21,501 bases of DNA from Pelargonium cotyledonis. Its lineage: Eukaryota > Streptophyta > Magnoliopsida > Geraniales > Geraniaceae. The notes beneath the pieces are model-generated. The model searched no databases. It was not told where the DNA came from and was given only the letters and a program-made list of their open reading frames with translations. The stretch covers positions 1 through 21,501 of the forward strand of contig JAYMTA010001152.1 in NCBI GenBank assembly GCA_036897625.1. The letters run 5' to 3'. Positions within the stretch are counted from its first letter, which is position 1. Every line of letters begins with the position of its first letter. Positions 9,941 through 18,894 of this stretch are shown here, one piece after another. Position numbers and translations under genes: made by a program.

Positions 9941-10140
9941 CTCGGGGTAGTGTCTCAGTTGGTAACGCAGGCTTCGTAAGTGGAAATAACGTTTACGTTC
10001 AATTTTTGTTCAAACATACATTTGGGGAAATGGATGAGATTTAACAGTAATTTACCCTCGAATGATGATTAGTCTGAGTGTAGTAAAACGACTTAAAAGT
10101 GTCAACTGCGAATTTATGGGTCTAGCCCGAGAAGGTGAGC
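9941..10140 (+). mobile_element. tRNA-derived SINE-like fragment (boundaries approximate)
   Basis: TCTCAGTTGGTAACGC (9953-9968) matches the D-arm/A-box part of a tRNA, and ACGTTCAATTT (9995-10005) is a decayed B-box about 35 bases later, the spacing of an internal RNA polymerase III promoter. The intervening sequence does not fold as a tRNA, so this is not a functional tRNA gene. A non-tRNA body follows, and an (AT)8 tract lies downstream at 10154-10169. I could not identify target-site duplications, so the ends are guesses. Confidence 0.45.
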
Positions 10141-10153
10141 ATGCACATGCCTC

Positions 10154-10169
10154 ATATATATATATATAT
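10154..10169. repeat. (AT)8 microsatellite
   Basis: Sixteen bases of uninterrupted AT dinucleotide; a likely polymorphic site, possibly the tail of the preceding SINE-like fragment. Confidence 0.85.
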
Positions 10170-10898
10170 GTATTCTAAACAGTCCACAGGCAATCATGAT
10201 TAGTGCTCTCCCAAGCACATGGATATAATAAGCAATTAAACAAAACAAAGACATAAATCATATAGCTACAAAGGTGCCCCTACATGTGGGTATGGTTTGG
10301 AGACAAAGCAAAGAAAAGATTAGGGCATGCAAAACCATTCACATGGCTTCACAACCCTAGTCCTTCCCTAACACAGCTATCATATGCAACATATTAGGAC
10401 GGTCATCGCACAATAAAAATTCGTTATCCGTAAATACTTGTCTAAGTGGGTAACAAAAATGAGAAGGGAAAGCAAACAATTTTCATACAGACGACGGAAA
10501 TGTTGTACATTTTGTTGGAATGAAAATTTTATATAGTATTCTATTTTTATGTTATGTTTAGTATGCCTCAACGAGTAGTGACTTAATTAATATGTTTAAA
10601 TTTTAACCCATAAATAACATGAATTGGATATATTTAAGCAATTTTTAGTGGGCATTAATTTTTCTCCCGGTAAAACCTAACAGCTGTTCATAGCTGTACA
10701 ATCCATGTGACCCCACTGCACAACACAACCATTTTTGCATAAAAAGAAAATTTTAAACAAACCAAGAAGTAAAGATTTGATCGGGATTTGTTGCTGATAC
10801 AGGAGAGAAAGAAGATAAAAGAAGCTAATCTTGAATCTTAAATCTTGATACATTTTGTGTTCTTGCATTGAATCTTTGACAAAAACGCCTTTTCTTGC

Positions 10899-10919
10899 AT
10901 GGTGTTTTCGTTTTCTTGA
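10899..10919 (+). promoter_or_regulatory. Upstream ORF in the probable bZIP leader
   Basis: ATG GTG TTT TCG TTT TCT TGA encodes a six-residue peptide about 200 bases before the bZIP start codon. It is the only ATG I see between about 10855 and 11099, so if transcription starts upstream of it, ribosomes would meet it first. Leader extent is inferred. Confidence 0.3.
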
Positions 10920-11099
10920 ATCTGGGGAGGGTTCAAGAATTGGTTTCTTGAATCTCCGAGTGTTTCTTGGTTCTAATTTTTTTTTTCATTTCTCCGTGTC
11001 TTGGAAGCTGGGCAAGAACGATCTGAGCCATTTTGTCTGGTTTCTTGGTTCTTGTTTGTGAGGGTGTGTCATTGGGATTCTTATAAAAGCAATTCATCA

Positions 11100-12924
11100 A
11101 TGGCACAGTTGCCTCCAAAAATCCCAAACATGACACCAAACTGGCCTGACTTCTCCGGCCACCGCAGCCACCACCAGAGGATGCCATCTCTGGGCAACAT
11201 TGGCACCGCCACCATCAACAACCACCAGAACAACCCTTCTTGGGTCGATGAGTTCCTCGACTTCTCGTCCGCGAAGCGCAACGCTCACCGGAGGTCCGTC
11301 AGCGACTCCGGCACGTGCGTTGAGCCGCCGCCAATGCCGGATGATTGCCGCAAGACGAACATTACAGGAATCAACAATGCGATGAGCAAAAACAATTGTA
11401 ATGGTAATGAGTTTGATAGGTTTGATGATGAGCAGTTCTTGTCCATGTTCACCGACGAAATCTCGCCGGCGGTGGCTCCGGCGTCTTCGAGCCCGTCGAC
11501 TCCGTCGGATCATTACAGCTTTAACGAGGAGAAGCAAACGCATTCGGAGACAAAGCAAAAGAAAATACATCAAAACGGGAACGAAACAGAGGAGGTGCAG
11601 AGCCAATGTGAACAGCAAAAAGATGGGCATGAGAAAGGTCAAGGTTCCTTTGGTGCAACAACAACAACTACCACTTCCAATGACAGGATAGTTGATCCCA
11701 AGAGGGTCAAGAGGTAATCTTGAAATTGTCGTTTCTTTTTATAATCAAGAATCTTAGTTTCTTGAAAACCAACATTCAAGAATCCATTCAAGATTGTTAG
11801 TTTCTCAAGAATGTTATGATTCAGTGCTGCACGAGCCTTTCACCGTCACAGAGTCTAAAAGAGCGAATCAAGAATGTCAAATCTTGATACGCTCAAGAAT
11901 TCTATCAAGATTGTTAGTTTAATCGTAAACAATCACATTCATTTCTCAAGAACGCTGAGATTCAGTGAACAAGCCTTTCACCATGACAAAGTCCAAGAGA
12001 TCGAATCAAGAATGTCATAGTTTTCAAGAATTCAACTACGTATGTACACTTTGTTTTGTTTCGGTTTTTCAGAATTTTGGCAAATAGACAATCTGCGCAG
12101 AGATCAAGGGTGAGGAAGCTGCAATACATATCAGAACTTGAGCGTAGCGTTACGTCGTTACAAGTATGTTACCTACATTCCCAATCTGCTTCGAAACAGT
12201 TCTTTTCTTTCGGTCGAATCGTGTATTGATTTTTTGTGTTTTTGTTGGTAAATGAAGGCTGAAGTTTCGGCATTGTCTCCTCGCGTTGCGTTTTTAGACC
12301 ATCAACGCTTGCTTCTAAACGTCGACAACAGCGCTCTGAAGCAAAGAATCGCAGCTCTTCAACAAGACAAGATTTTCAAAGACGGTAATTAAATTATCAA
12401 ACTGAGAAAGAAGATAGGTTACATGAATTGTCTTTTATTTATGTTAGGCAATAATTTCAAATTGGTGATAACAAGTGACCTTGAAAGGCAACTGCACACC
12501 ATGTGCAAGAAAACTGCATCATGTGACATTTTCTCAAGGTCACTTTTTCAAACACCAAATTCCCAATTTCGAGGGACCACAAGAAAAAAGTTCTATAAAT
12601 TGAAAATGATTATTTGGTTTCTGCACATGAAATAAGCTTACATTCATTAATCTTTCCAAAACGGAACGAGTACAATCAATAGTGCACGATACACGTATTG
12701 CGCGATTTAAATTTTGATGCGACTGATTCATCTTTACTGCTAGAATTTATGGTTTCTTGGTTGTGCACACAAATGCAGCACATCAAGAAGCACTGAAGAG
12801 GGAAATAGAGAGGCTTAGGCAAGTTTATCAGCAACAGAACCTCAAGAACAAGGACAATCCAACACAAGCACATTCTGAGGCGAAGGCTCCTCCCGATGAA
12901 ACTGAGCAGCTGCTCAATGTTTGA
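11100..12924 (+). CDS. Group E bZIP transcription factor, AtbZIP34/AtbZIP61 type
   Basis: This encodes a nuclear DNA-binding regulator; in Arabidopsis bZIP34 acts in pollen wall and lipid metabolism (family knowledge). Exons 11100-11713, 12073-12163, 12258-12384 and 12779-12924 splice in frame to 325 residues. The start at 11100 (MAQLPPKIPNM) matches the family; the frame extends further upstream but has no ATG. Residues 1-195 are a Ser/Asn/Gln-rich N-terminal region with acidic patches (FDDEQFLSMFTDE). The basic region holds the signature N209-x7-R217 (NRQSAQRSR), and leucines follow every seventh position: 227, 234, 241, 248, 255, 262, 269. Proline 243 falls within the third heptad; in bZIP34/61 such a proline is known to disfavour homodimers, so heterodimerisation with other bZIPs is likely. 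Introns split the basic region and zipper. The stop leaves a 3' UTR that may reach about 13520, converging on the glutamate receptor-like gene. Confidence 0.95.
11789..12033 (+). repeat. Diverged tandem duplication of about 117 bp in bZIP intron 1
   Basis: Copy 1 (about 11789-11902) and copy 2 (about 11906-12033) both start CAAGATTGTTAGTTT. They then share, in the same order, CTCAAGAA, GATTCAGTG, GCCTTTCACC, AATCAAGAATGTCA and AAGAATTC. The second copy has extra bases after GTTAGTTT. Intron 1 spans 11714-12072, so the duplication fills most of it. Confidence 0.85.
12451..12570. repeat. Fold-back sequence in bZIP intron 3
   Basis: A perfect 12-bp inverted pair (AAGTGACCTTGA at 12473-12484 and its complement at 12534-12545) is flanked outside by weaker complementary arms (AAATTGGTG near 12459-12467 against CACCAAATT near 12555-12563). 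Together this gives imperfect arms of about 35 bases around a 50-base centre. It looks like a short MITE-like or fold-back remnant inside intron 3 (12385-12778). Confidence 0.6.
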
Positions 12925-13672
12925 AACTTCCCTCTCTCGGGATAGACCATTGGTGCAAATTTCATCACAAGAACACGAGAAGAACGAGTACAAGAAGATG
13001 ACAGAACCCGCCATTGTTTTCGTGAAACAGTCATTGAGCGCTCAAATTACATCTCGAAGAAATGGTGAGAAGAGTCGCATTCAAGGGGAGGTTTTGGTTC
13101 TGTGCATCCATGTGATGTGTTTGCCTCAACTTGAGGGACCACTCGAGGTTTGCATGATTGGAGTGCGAAGAAGACACGTGCACCTGCGAAAAAAACCAGT
13201 AAGGAACACAAAAATATTCAAGTCTTTGAAGTGATTGATGATGAAGGGAGGTAGGCCTGGTGATTTCTTCATTATATATAATTATCATTATTACAACTAG
13301 AATTCTGTTTTTTTTTTTCTCACTTTTTCACATCTTTTTGAAGGCAAAAAATAGTGGGTTTGTGTTGGGATTGTTTGGTCCTTTGGTGTCAGATTTGTAC
13401 GTTGTTGTTCTTTATTTGTTTTCTTGGCTGTAATGGTACGATGTTTATTCTTGTCACCTTCAACCAAAACAGAACAGACATGAAATGAAAAGAACAAAAT
13501 CTTGTAAATATCAATGGATTTGTAATTGTAATGAAGTTTGATTTTATTGTAATGAACAAAATCTTTCATATGTTCTATTCAAATGTTCTCATTCTGATAT
13601 GCCATATGAACAATTTCACTAGGAAAAGAAAAAAGAAAGAACAATGTCGTTTAGAGGACTTACTCGTGAATG
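12925..13672. other. 3' UTR of the bZIP gene and convergent intergenic DNA
   Basis: After the bZIP stop the first 350 bases have fairly even composition and probably form the 3' UTR; AATGAAAAGAACAAAAT near 13482-13500 could be a polyadenylation region. The remaining bases are the 3' flank of the glutamate receptor-like gene on the other strand. No separate gene is supportable. Confidence 0.5.
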
Positions 13673-16605
13673 TTAAGGCCAGTGACCTTGTTGTTCCATT
13701 TCCCAAGCGAACAGATCTCTTTCATCTTCCTCGGGTTCATGCAGCTGTTGCCTTCTGCTAAAATCTTGGTACGTAGTGTAGCGAGTGCTCTGAAAAATGT
13801 ATAGTAATAGAGCAATACTGGATGTTCCTGCAGTTATGACAAACAGTCCCCAGAAACTAGTTAAACTTAAGCTGATATCATCAGACTCTGAAGCCGGGCA
13901 CTTGTAGGAGGAGAGCAAACTCTCCTCAAGCTCTCGCAGCCTTCCACTCTCAGCTACGTTTAGTACTGCTTTAGAAACATCCGGCAAAAAAGGGGAGCTC
14001 CTAGGAAAAACCTGAGACACAAATATCATGTTTTCAGGTCCTAAAAAGTGTGAAATGTTAGAGAGATTAGTTGATGGATACTCACAAATCCAAAGCCTCC
14101 AATCTTGTAAGGTTGTCCGGAATTGCAGAAGCCATGACAGTTCTTGGCAAGGAAGAGTTTGGCATATGGAACTTCCATGAAAGCCGCGGCTATACTTCCA
14201 TTCTTGAGAGCCTGTGGATACTCATCTTCGGTGTATACTTTCTTGATTTGTTCTGGCTTGAAGCCTATCACATCCTCCAAATATTTGACCACAAAAGAGT
14301 TCCCATCACACCCTACTATCGCGCCGCTCCTCTTCAGCGAATCAACATCAACCTCTCTTGAATCAAGCCTTTGGACAGTGAGTAAACTTGTAAGACTAGC
14401 AGTGAAACTTTGTGTCACAACTAATGCCACAAAGAGCCACACTACCATTGTCATTCGCGACAGATTGCTGTGCAGTTTTTCTCCTGAAACGAGATGAAAA
14501 TGCGATAAATCTTGTTTTACATGTATAGGACACAAGTTTATGGGACAATGTAGATTTAGTTTGGTACGTACCTTGAAGAGAGAAGAGAGTTGTGAAGGCT
14601 AAAGAGAGCATAGTTCCAATTTGATTCAGTATAGAGCCTCTGAAATCTGGATTGTAGTTTCTTTCTATTAACCAGACAACAAAACCATTGTACACATTTA
14701 TAACTCCTGTTAATGCCCACATGGAAGATGTGAATGGTTTCTTGAACAACCAAGCTCTGTCTGATGATTTAGAGTTGACATAGACTAACATCTGCAGACC
14801 GGAATCTGAATAAGGTTGTGAAAACTCAGCAAAATTGCAACGATTGGAGACTATAGCTGTGTCCCCTACAACTGCATCAAAAGTCTTAACATATGCAAGA
14901 ACCATATCAGTTTCTGATAAACCAAATAATGCAGATAAGAAGATTGGTTTCGAGTTGTAAAATGTTTACCTCTTCTCCAACTTTCTGAACTAATGAATCA
15001 TAGGTTCCATCGTAGGGAACAAAACGGTAAGACAGGTTGTAAGGTAAGTGCTGCATCATGGCCTTGAAGACATCAATGGAAAACCCTTTGAAAACAGGAT
15101 CACCATTAGGACTATAAGTCACATTTACGAATTCTTTGAATGTAGCTCCTGTGGGTACTCTTATTCTCAGAGGATTTGCCTCTGTTGGTAGAGACCATCC
15201 CCTAGGAACTGACCAAGGTCCACCAGGCCAAACCACTTGTCCCAGAACTGACATTGACTTGTTGTACTTGCTATCGTCGCCTATGCTCTTTGAGAACCCG
15301 AATCCCTCGTTCCAGTAGCCAAGATCATTATAACTCTTCCCCACAACATTAACTATTCGATATAGGCGTGCAGGATACATTTTCCCATGTGTTAAACTGA
15401 ATTCACCAGTTAATCCCCTAAATTTGCTTTGCGAGATTCTGTCCAACAATTTTCTCCCACTAGTAGTGTCATCAGTTGAGATTGTATATTGGTTTTTCCA
15501 ATTTGTTTTCTTGTTTAAAGCGAGAGTCACTGCCCACATAGCATCATAGGCCTGCAGCGCAGAGATCCCTGGCTCCTTGTATGGTTCATCTCGATATCTT
15601 GAACTGAACCTAACCTGAAATCTTGATTGAAAATCTTCAAACCGCTTTCCCTCTCGAGAAAAGTAGCTTTGCACTCCCAAAACACCTTGCATTGTGGAGA
15701 TGGATGATCTATTGAGAGAATCAATTCCATCTGTAATGGCATTGGTAGTGATCCACACAAACTCCTCCTCCATCATTCCTAATTTTTTCGCTTCCATAAA
15801 GATGATAGAGGCGAGCTCCACAGAAGTATGGACAATGAAAACTCTACACTGTCTCTTCTTGAGGCTCTTCAGTTTTTCTGATATGGAATAGAATTTAGGC
15901 AATGGAGGTAGAGGTAGAAGGTCACTTATCTCTGAACCAACCTCTTGAAGGGCACCAATTAGATACGGAATGATGCCAGCAACAGCTGAGTTGATGTCTT
16001 CGTAAATGATGTTCACTTTTCGCCATTTCCAACTCTGAACTATACCTGCCACAGCTTTCATCTGCGAGAACTGGCTGAGAGCTGTGTTGACTAGAAAAGG
16101 CCAACGCCTATTGGCCCAAGAAGGGACATCATTTGCCAAAGAAAGGATAGGGACTTCAGATTTGTTGCCAAGCTCAGCAACAAACACAGCCTCAGGCCAA
16201 GTTCCCAATCCCACAATTGCTCTCACATGATTCCACTTGATAAGTGTCTTAGCTGCATCAAGAAACTCATTTCATGAAGTAAACATTATGGATATTAACC
16301 TGTAAATATAACTTTCATGCATACAAAATGTACGTGTTATCTGATATGGAACAGATACTCTCACCAGAAGAGGAAGCTTGGACAGGGTCGCCACGAGAGT
16401 TTTTGATCTTTAGTGTTGGTTGTTCACTTTCACCAGCATAAAAGTCCTTGATTGCCATCTCCATAGCAACTCTCTCTTCTTTTCCAGCTCGGGAGCTGTA
16501 ATCTATGATAGCGCCTAAGTGATATTCCAGTGCAGAAGACATTTCATACGACGCAGATAGCAAAAATATGATCAACAATGTCAAGAGACAGAGAGTTACA
16601 GACAT
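13673..16605 (-). CDS. Glutamate receptor-like channel (plant GLR, probable GLR2 clade)
   Basis: GLRs are plasma-membrane ligand-gated cation (calcium) channels that respond to amino acids and act in wound, immune and pollen signalling. Exons on the complement are 16365-16605, 14970-16252, 14572-14884, 14086-14483 and 13673-14011, giving 857 residues in one frame. A signal peptide (about 1-25) precedes an amino-terminal periplasmic-binding-type domain (about 28-400). S1 of the ligand domain starts near 440 with GFSIDVF and includes R523. M1 is 563-582, the pore loop 597-612, and M3 spans 624-648 with SFTASLTS (638-645). S2 includes FMEVPY (714-719), M4 is about 796-818, and a cytosolic acidic tail follows. 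Phe replaces the usual Tyr in SYTASLTS. The third acceptor (GTTAAG|ACT, exon from 14884) was chosen because it keeps the frame and gives LVQKVGEE-TFDAVVGD as in relatives. It appears intact; clade assignment is tentative. Confidence 0.93.
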
Positions 16606-16670
16606 TTTTTCTGGTCTGCTACCAAAACAAACTATTGACTTCTAATGGGATCAAGGACACAAGAGAAGAC

Positions 16671-16680
16671 ATTATATAAA
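16671..16680 (-). promoter_or_regulatory. Probable TATA box of the glutamate receptor-like gene
   Basis: On the gene strand TTTATATAAT lies about 66 bases before ATG 16605, which would give a leader of about 35 bases. The motif is good and the spacing is reasonable, but no transcript start is visible in the sequence. Confidence 0.45.
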
Positions 16681-17767
16681 TAATGTAACTTTCATCTGTC
16701 ATTAATTAAGAAGCTCAAAAATCAGACATATATAATATTACATACAGTGTAGTTTCTCATCTCTTTCCTTTGTTGGAAACTTGGAATATGTCAAACACGT
16801 TCATACATCAACATCTATATGTTCAAGACTACTTGCAAGATTCTTCGCATGTTGGCACCACACTCATTCTCAGTTTTGGTGATTACAATATATTTGAATT
16901 TGAAATGTCAACCAATTTGCTTCTGATATAATGATAATTAAGAACCATTTCCGCAGGAAATTTTAGTTGTGTTCCGAGGAAATACACAAGTATTATAACC
17001 TAACAAATGGTATGATCCATGCCCATGAAAGGACATATAAACTTAATTAAATGAGCTATAATTGTATTCTACATCACAGGAATTTAACAACAATGATTTT
17101 TATACAAAATCTGTATGACTATTGTTATTGTTAATGATTTACTTCAACATCAATCAATTCTACTTTGCTATTTCTTTTCTCCCTAAGAACGATTCCACTC
17201 TGTTGATCATATTAAACAGATGAATATATATGTAAATCATGTAGCAATGAAAATTAGTTGACTAATTGATGTAATTTTACCAAGAAGCAGTCAGTTGTAT
17301 TCTCAACCACATGCATGGTGCACACATGGCTTGATATGATTGGCTCACATAGGTTGAACTTAAACTGTTTAGAATCTCATTAACTGTCAGTGCTTGAATC
17401 TTGACTTGACCCCAGAGTACAGCACATGATAAAGTGGTCTTTTTAAGAGAATGGCAAGTTGTAACCATAAAACAGAAGATATTGAAAGTTTAGTGCAAGA
17501 GATCCATTATATACATTACACTGTAATCACAAATTTCATTATAAGTTCTGAAGTTGAAACATTGTCTTCCCATAAAATTAAAATGGCTTCCAAAGCAATA
17601 TCAGAAAATATGACAAAAACACTCACATTACATGCTACATTGGAATGGAAGCTCCAAAATTAAACTGTTCTCTTCCTACAATATAAGCTACTGTTTATCC
17701 TCCAAAGCGAACTCCCGAATTGGTCACTCCCAACCCTACGTTGTGCTCTTCAATGTTAACAGTTAAC
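16681..17767. other. Intergenic DNA and probable last 3'-UTR exon of the unknown acidic-protein gene
   Basis: 16681 to about 17500 is AT-rich with no supportable gene. On the minus strand, a good acceptor (TCTCTCAATGCAG, intron ending at 17768) starts a probable terminal non-coding exon that would run from 17767 downward for an unknown distance. The exon is inferred only from splice-site quality. Confidence 0.35.
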
Positions 17768-18886
17768 CTGCATTGAGAGAAAACTACTTAAAGAAACAAT
17801 TTGGGGTGGATAAGAGAGATTACCGAAGTCAAATACTAAATTTCAGGTTTTATCCTCAAGAAAACATGTGTGATTCAGAAACCCAGCACAAGATAACATA
17901 GAAACAATACACGTTTAATGAACTCCCAAGACTGCCGAGAGAAAACTAATTGAAACAACAGTTATCAGTAGATAAAAATGATTACTGAAGTCAAATGCTA
18001 AAGAGGTGCACATGGACGAGTTAAAGGAATATCCAAAGCAAGAAGCGCATTAAAAGGCTTGGGTTGATACTGTGTGATGTGATGATGAGAAATCAGAAGA
18101 GTGAAGAAAATGAAGAAAAACAAGGGTAATGGACTCAATAATTTAGAAGTAATAAAGTTGGGAAGGAATGCTTCATGAAACAGAAGGGCATGCAGCAAGG
18201 ATTTAAGATGCAAGAAAGATTTCCAAGGACCATAAATCTCTGAAGTGAAGTATAACAGAAACACACAATACAGTATATAACCAGTAGCTTCAATTTTGAT
18301 CCCTTGAGGTATAGGATTAAATATACGGCTTGATTAAAGAGCTGTGAACTAATTATGAAGGCCACAGCATAAGTAAAGGATCAAAGAATGATCCATACAT
18401 TACATACAACCTAAGTAATTTTTGGATGAGGCCTAGAACCGAGTTGAAAAATGTAGGTGTTGAACAAGAGGGAACCACTGAGTAGGCATATTCTACTAGT
18501 TATCTTTCGACATTTATTAGCAGCTTAAGAATCAGTCATAGGTGGTTATGCTAATAAGTTGAAACATAACCTGCATACTAAATGTTAGAAATGAACATAT
18601 TGATAAGGTTAAAGGCAGAAAGAACAAAAAAAATCAATGCTTAAATCTAATTTTGAATCACAGACAACAAGTCAGCAATTGCTCATATTTACAATCTTTC
18701 CCCTTGCAGTATATAACAAACAGAAAATTCTGCCACTGCTTCCTGATAAGCACACATCTATGTATTCAACTATAAATGAGAATATAGCATAAACTTATGG
18801 GAAGTTGCACCATTTATCTTGTAAAGAACAGTTGATTGTCCTTTACGAATCATGAAATCAATAATAATAAAAACAGGAAGACTCAC
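17768..18886 (-). other. Probable 3'-UTR intron of the unknown acidic-protein gene
   Basis: Eight bases after the stop codon, the gene strand reads TTAG|GTGAGT, a near-perfect donor (exon end 18887). A pyrimidine-rich acceptor at 17768 would close an intron of about 1.1 kb. The stop-to-junction distance is under 50 bases, so the spliced form would escape nonsense-mediated decay. The interval has no convincing open frame. Confidence 0.45.
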
Positions 18887-18894
18887 CTAACAGC

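Larger units (their letters stand above)
9563..11099. other. Intergenic DNA and bZIP promoter/leader
   Basis: No coding gene is visible before the bZIP start at 11100. The segment holds the SINE-like stretch and AT microsatellite listed separately. From about 10800 the sequence becomes T-rich with recurrent TTCTTGAATC, consistent with a leader of some 250-300 bases. A six-codon upstream open frame starts at ATG 10899 and ends with TGA at 10917-10919. Confidence 0.45.

Noticed and set aside
9953-10005. A functional tRNA gene
   Set aside because: A-box and B-box likenesses exist, but there is no acceptor stem, anticodon arm or T-arm that folds; a SINE remnant fits better.
11001-11099. Upstream in-frame extension of the bZIP protein
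   Set aside because: It would need a TTG start; the ATG at 11100 matches the family N-terminus (MAQLPPK).
11097-11642. Long minus-strand frame across bZIP exon 1
   Set aside because: It is an antisense shadow of the GC-rich coding exon and shows no domain.
12896-13234. Plus-strand open frame downstream of the bZIP stop
   Set aside because: It overlaps the end of exon 4 in another frame and has no recognisable content; it is 3' UTR.
14886-14905. Alternative start of GLR exon 3 at the upstream AG (TTATCAG|AAACTG)
   Set aside because: It would break the frame with exon 2 (phase 0); the AG before ACTTTTGATGC keeps the frame and gives the family sequence.
17998-18365. Minus-strand open frames inside the 3'-UTR intron
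   Set aside because: Hydrophobic, AT-rich translations without domain or conserved start; likely chance.
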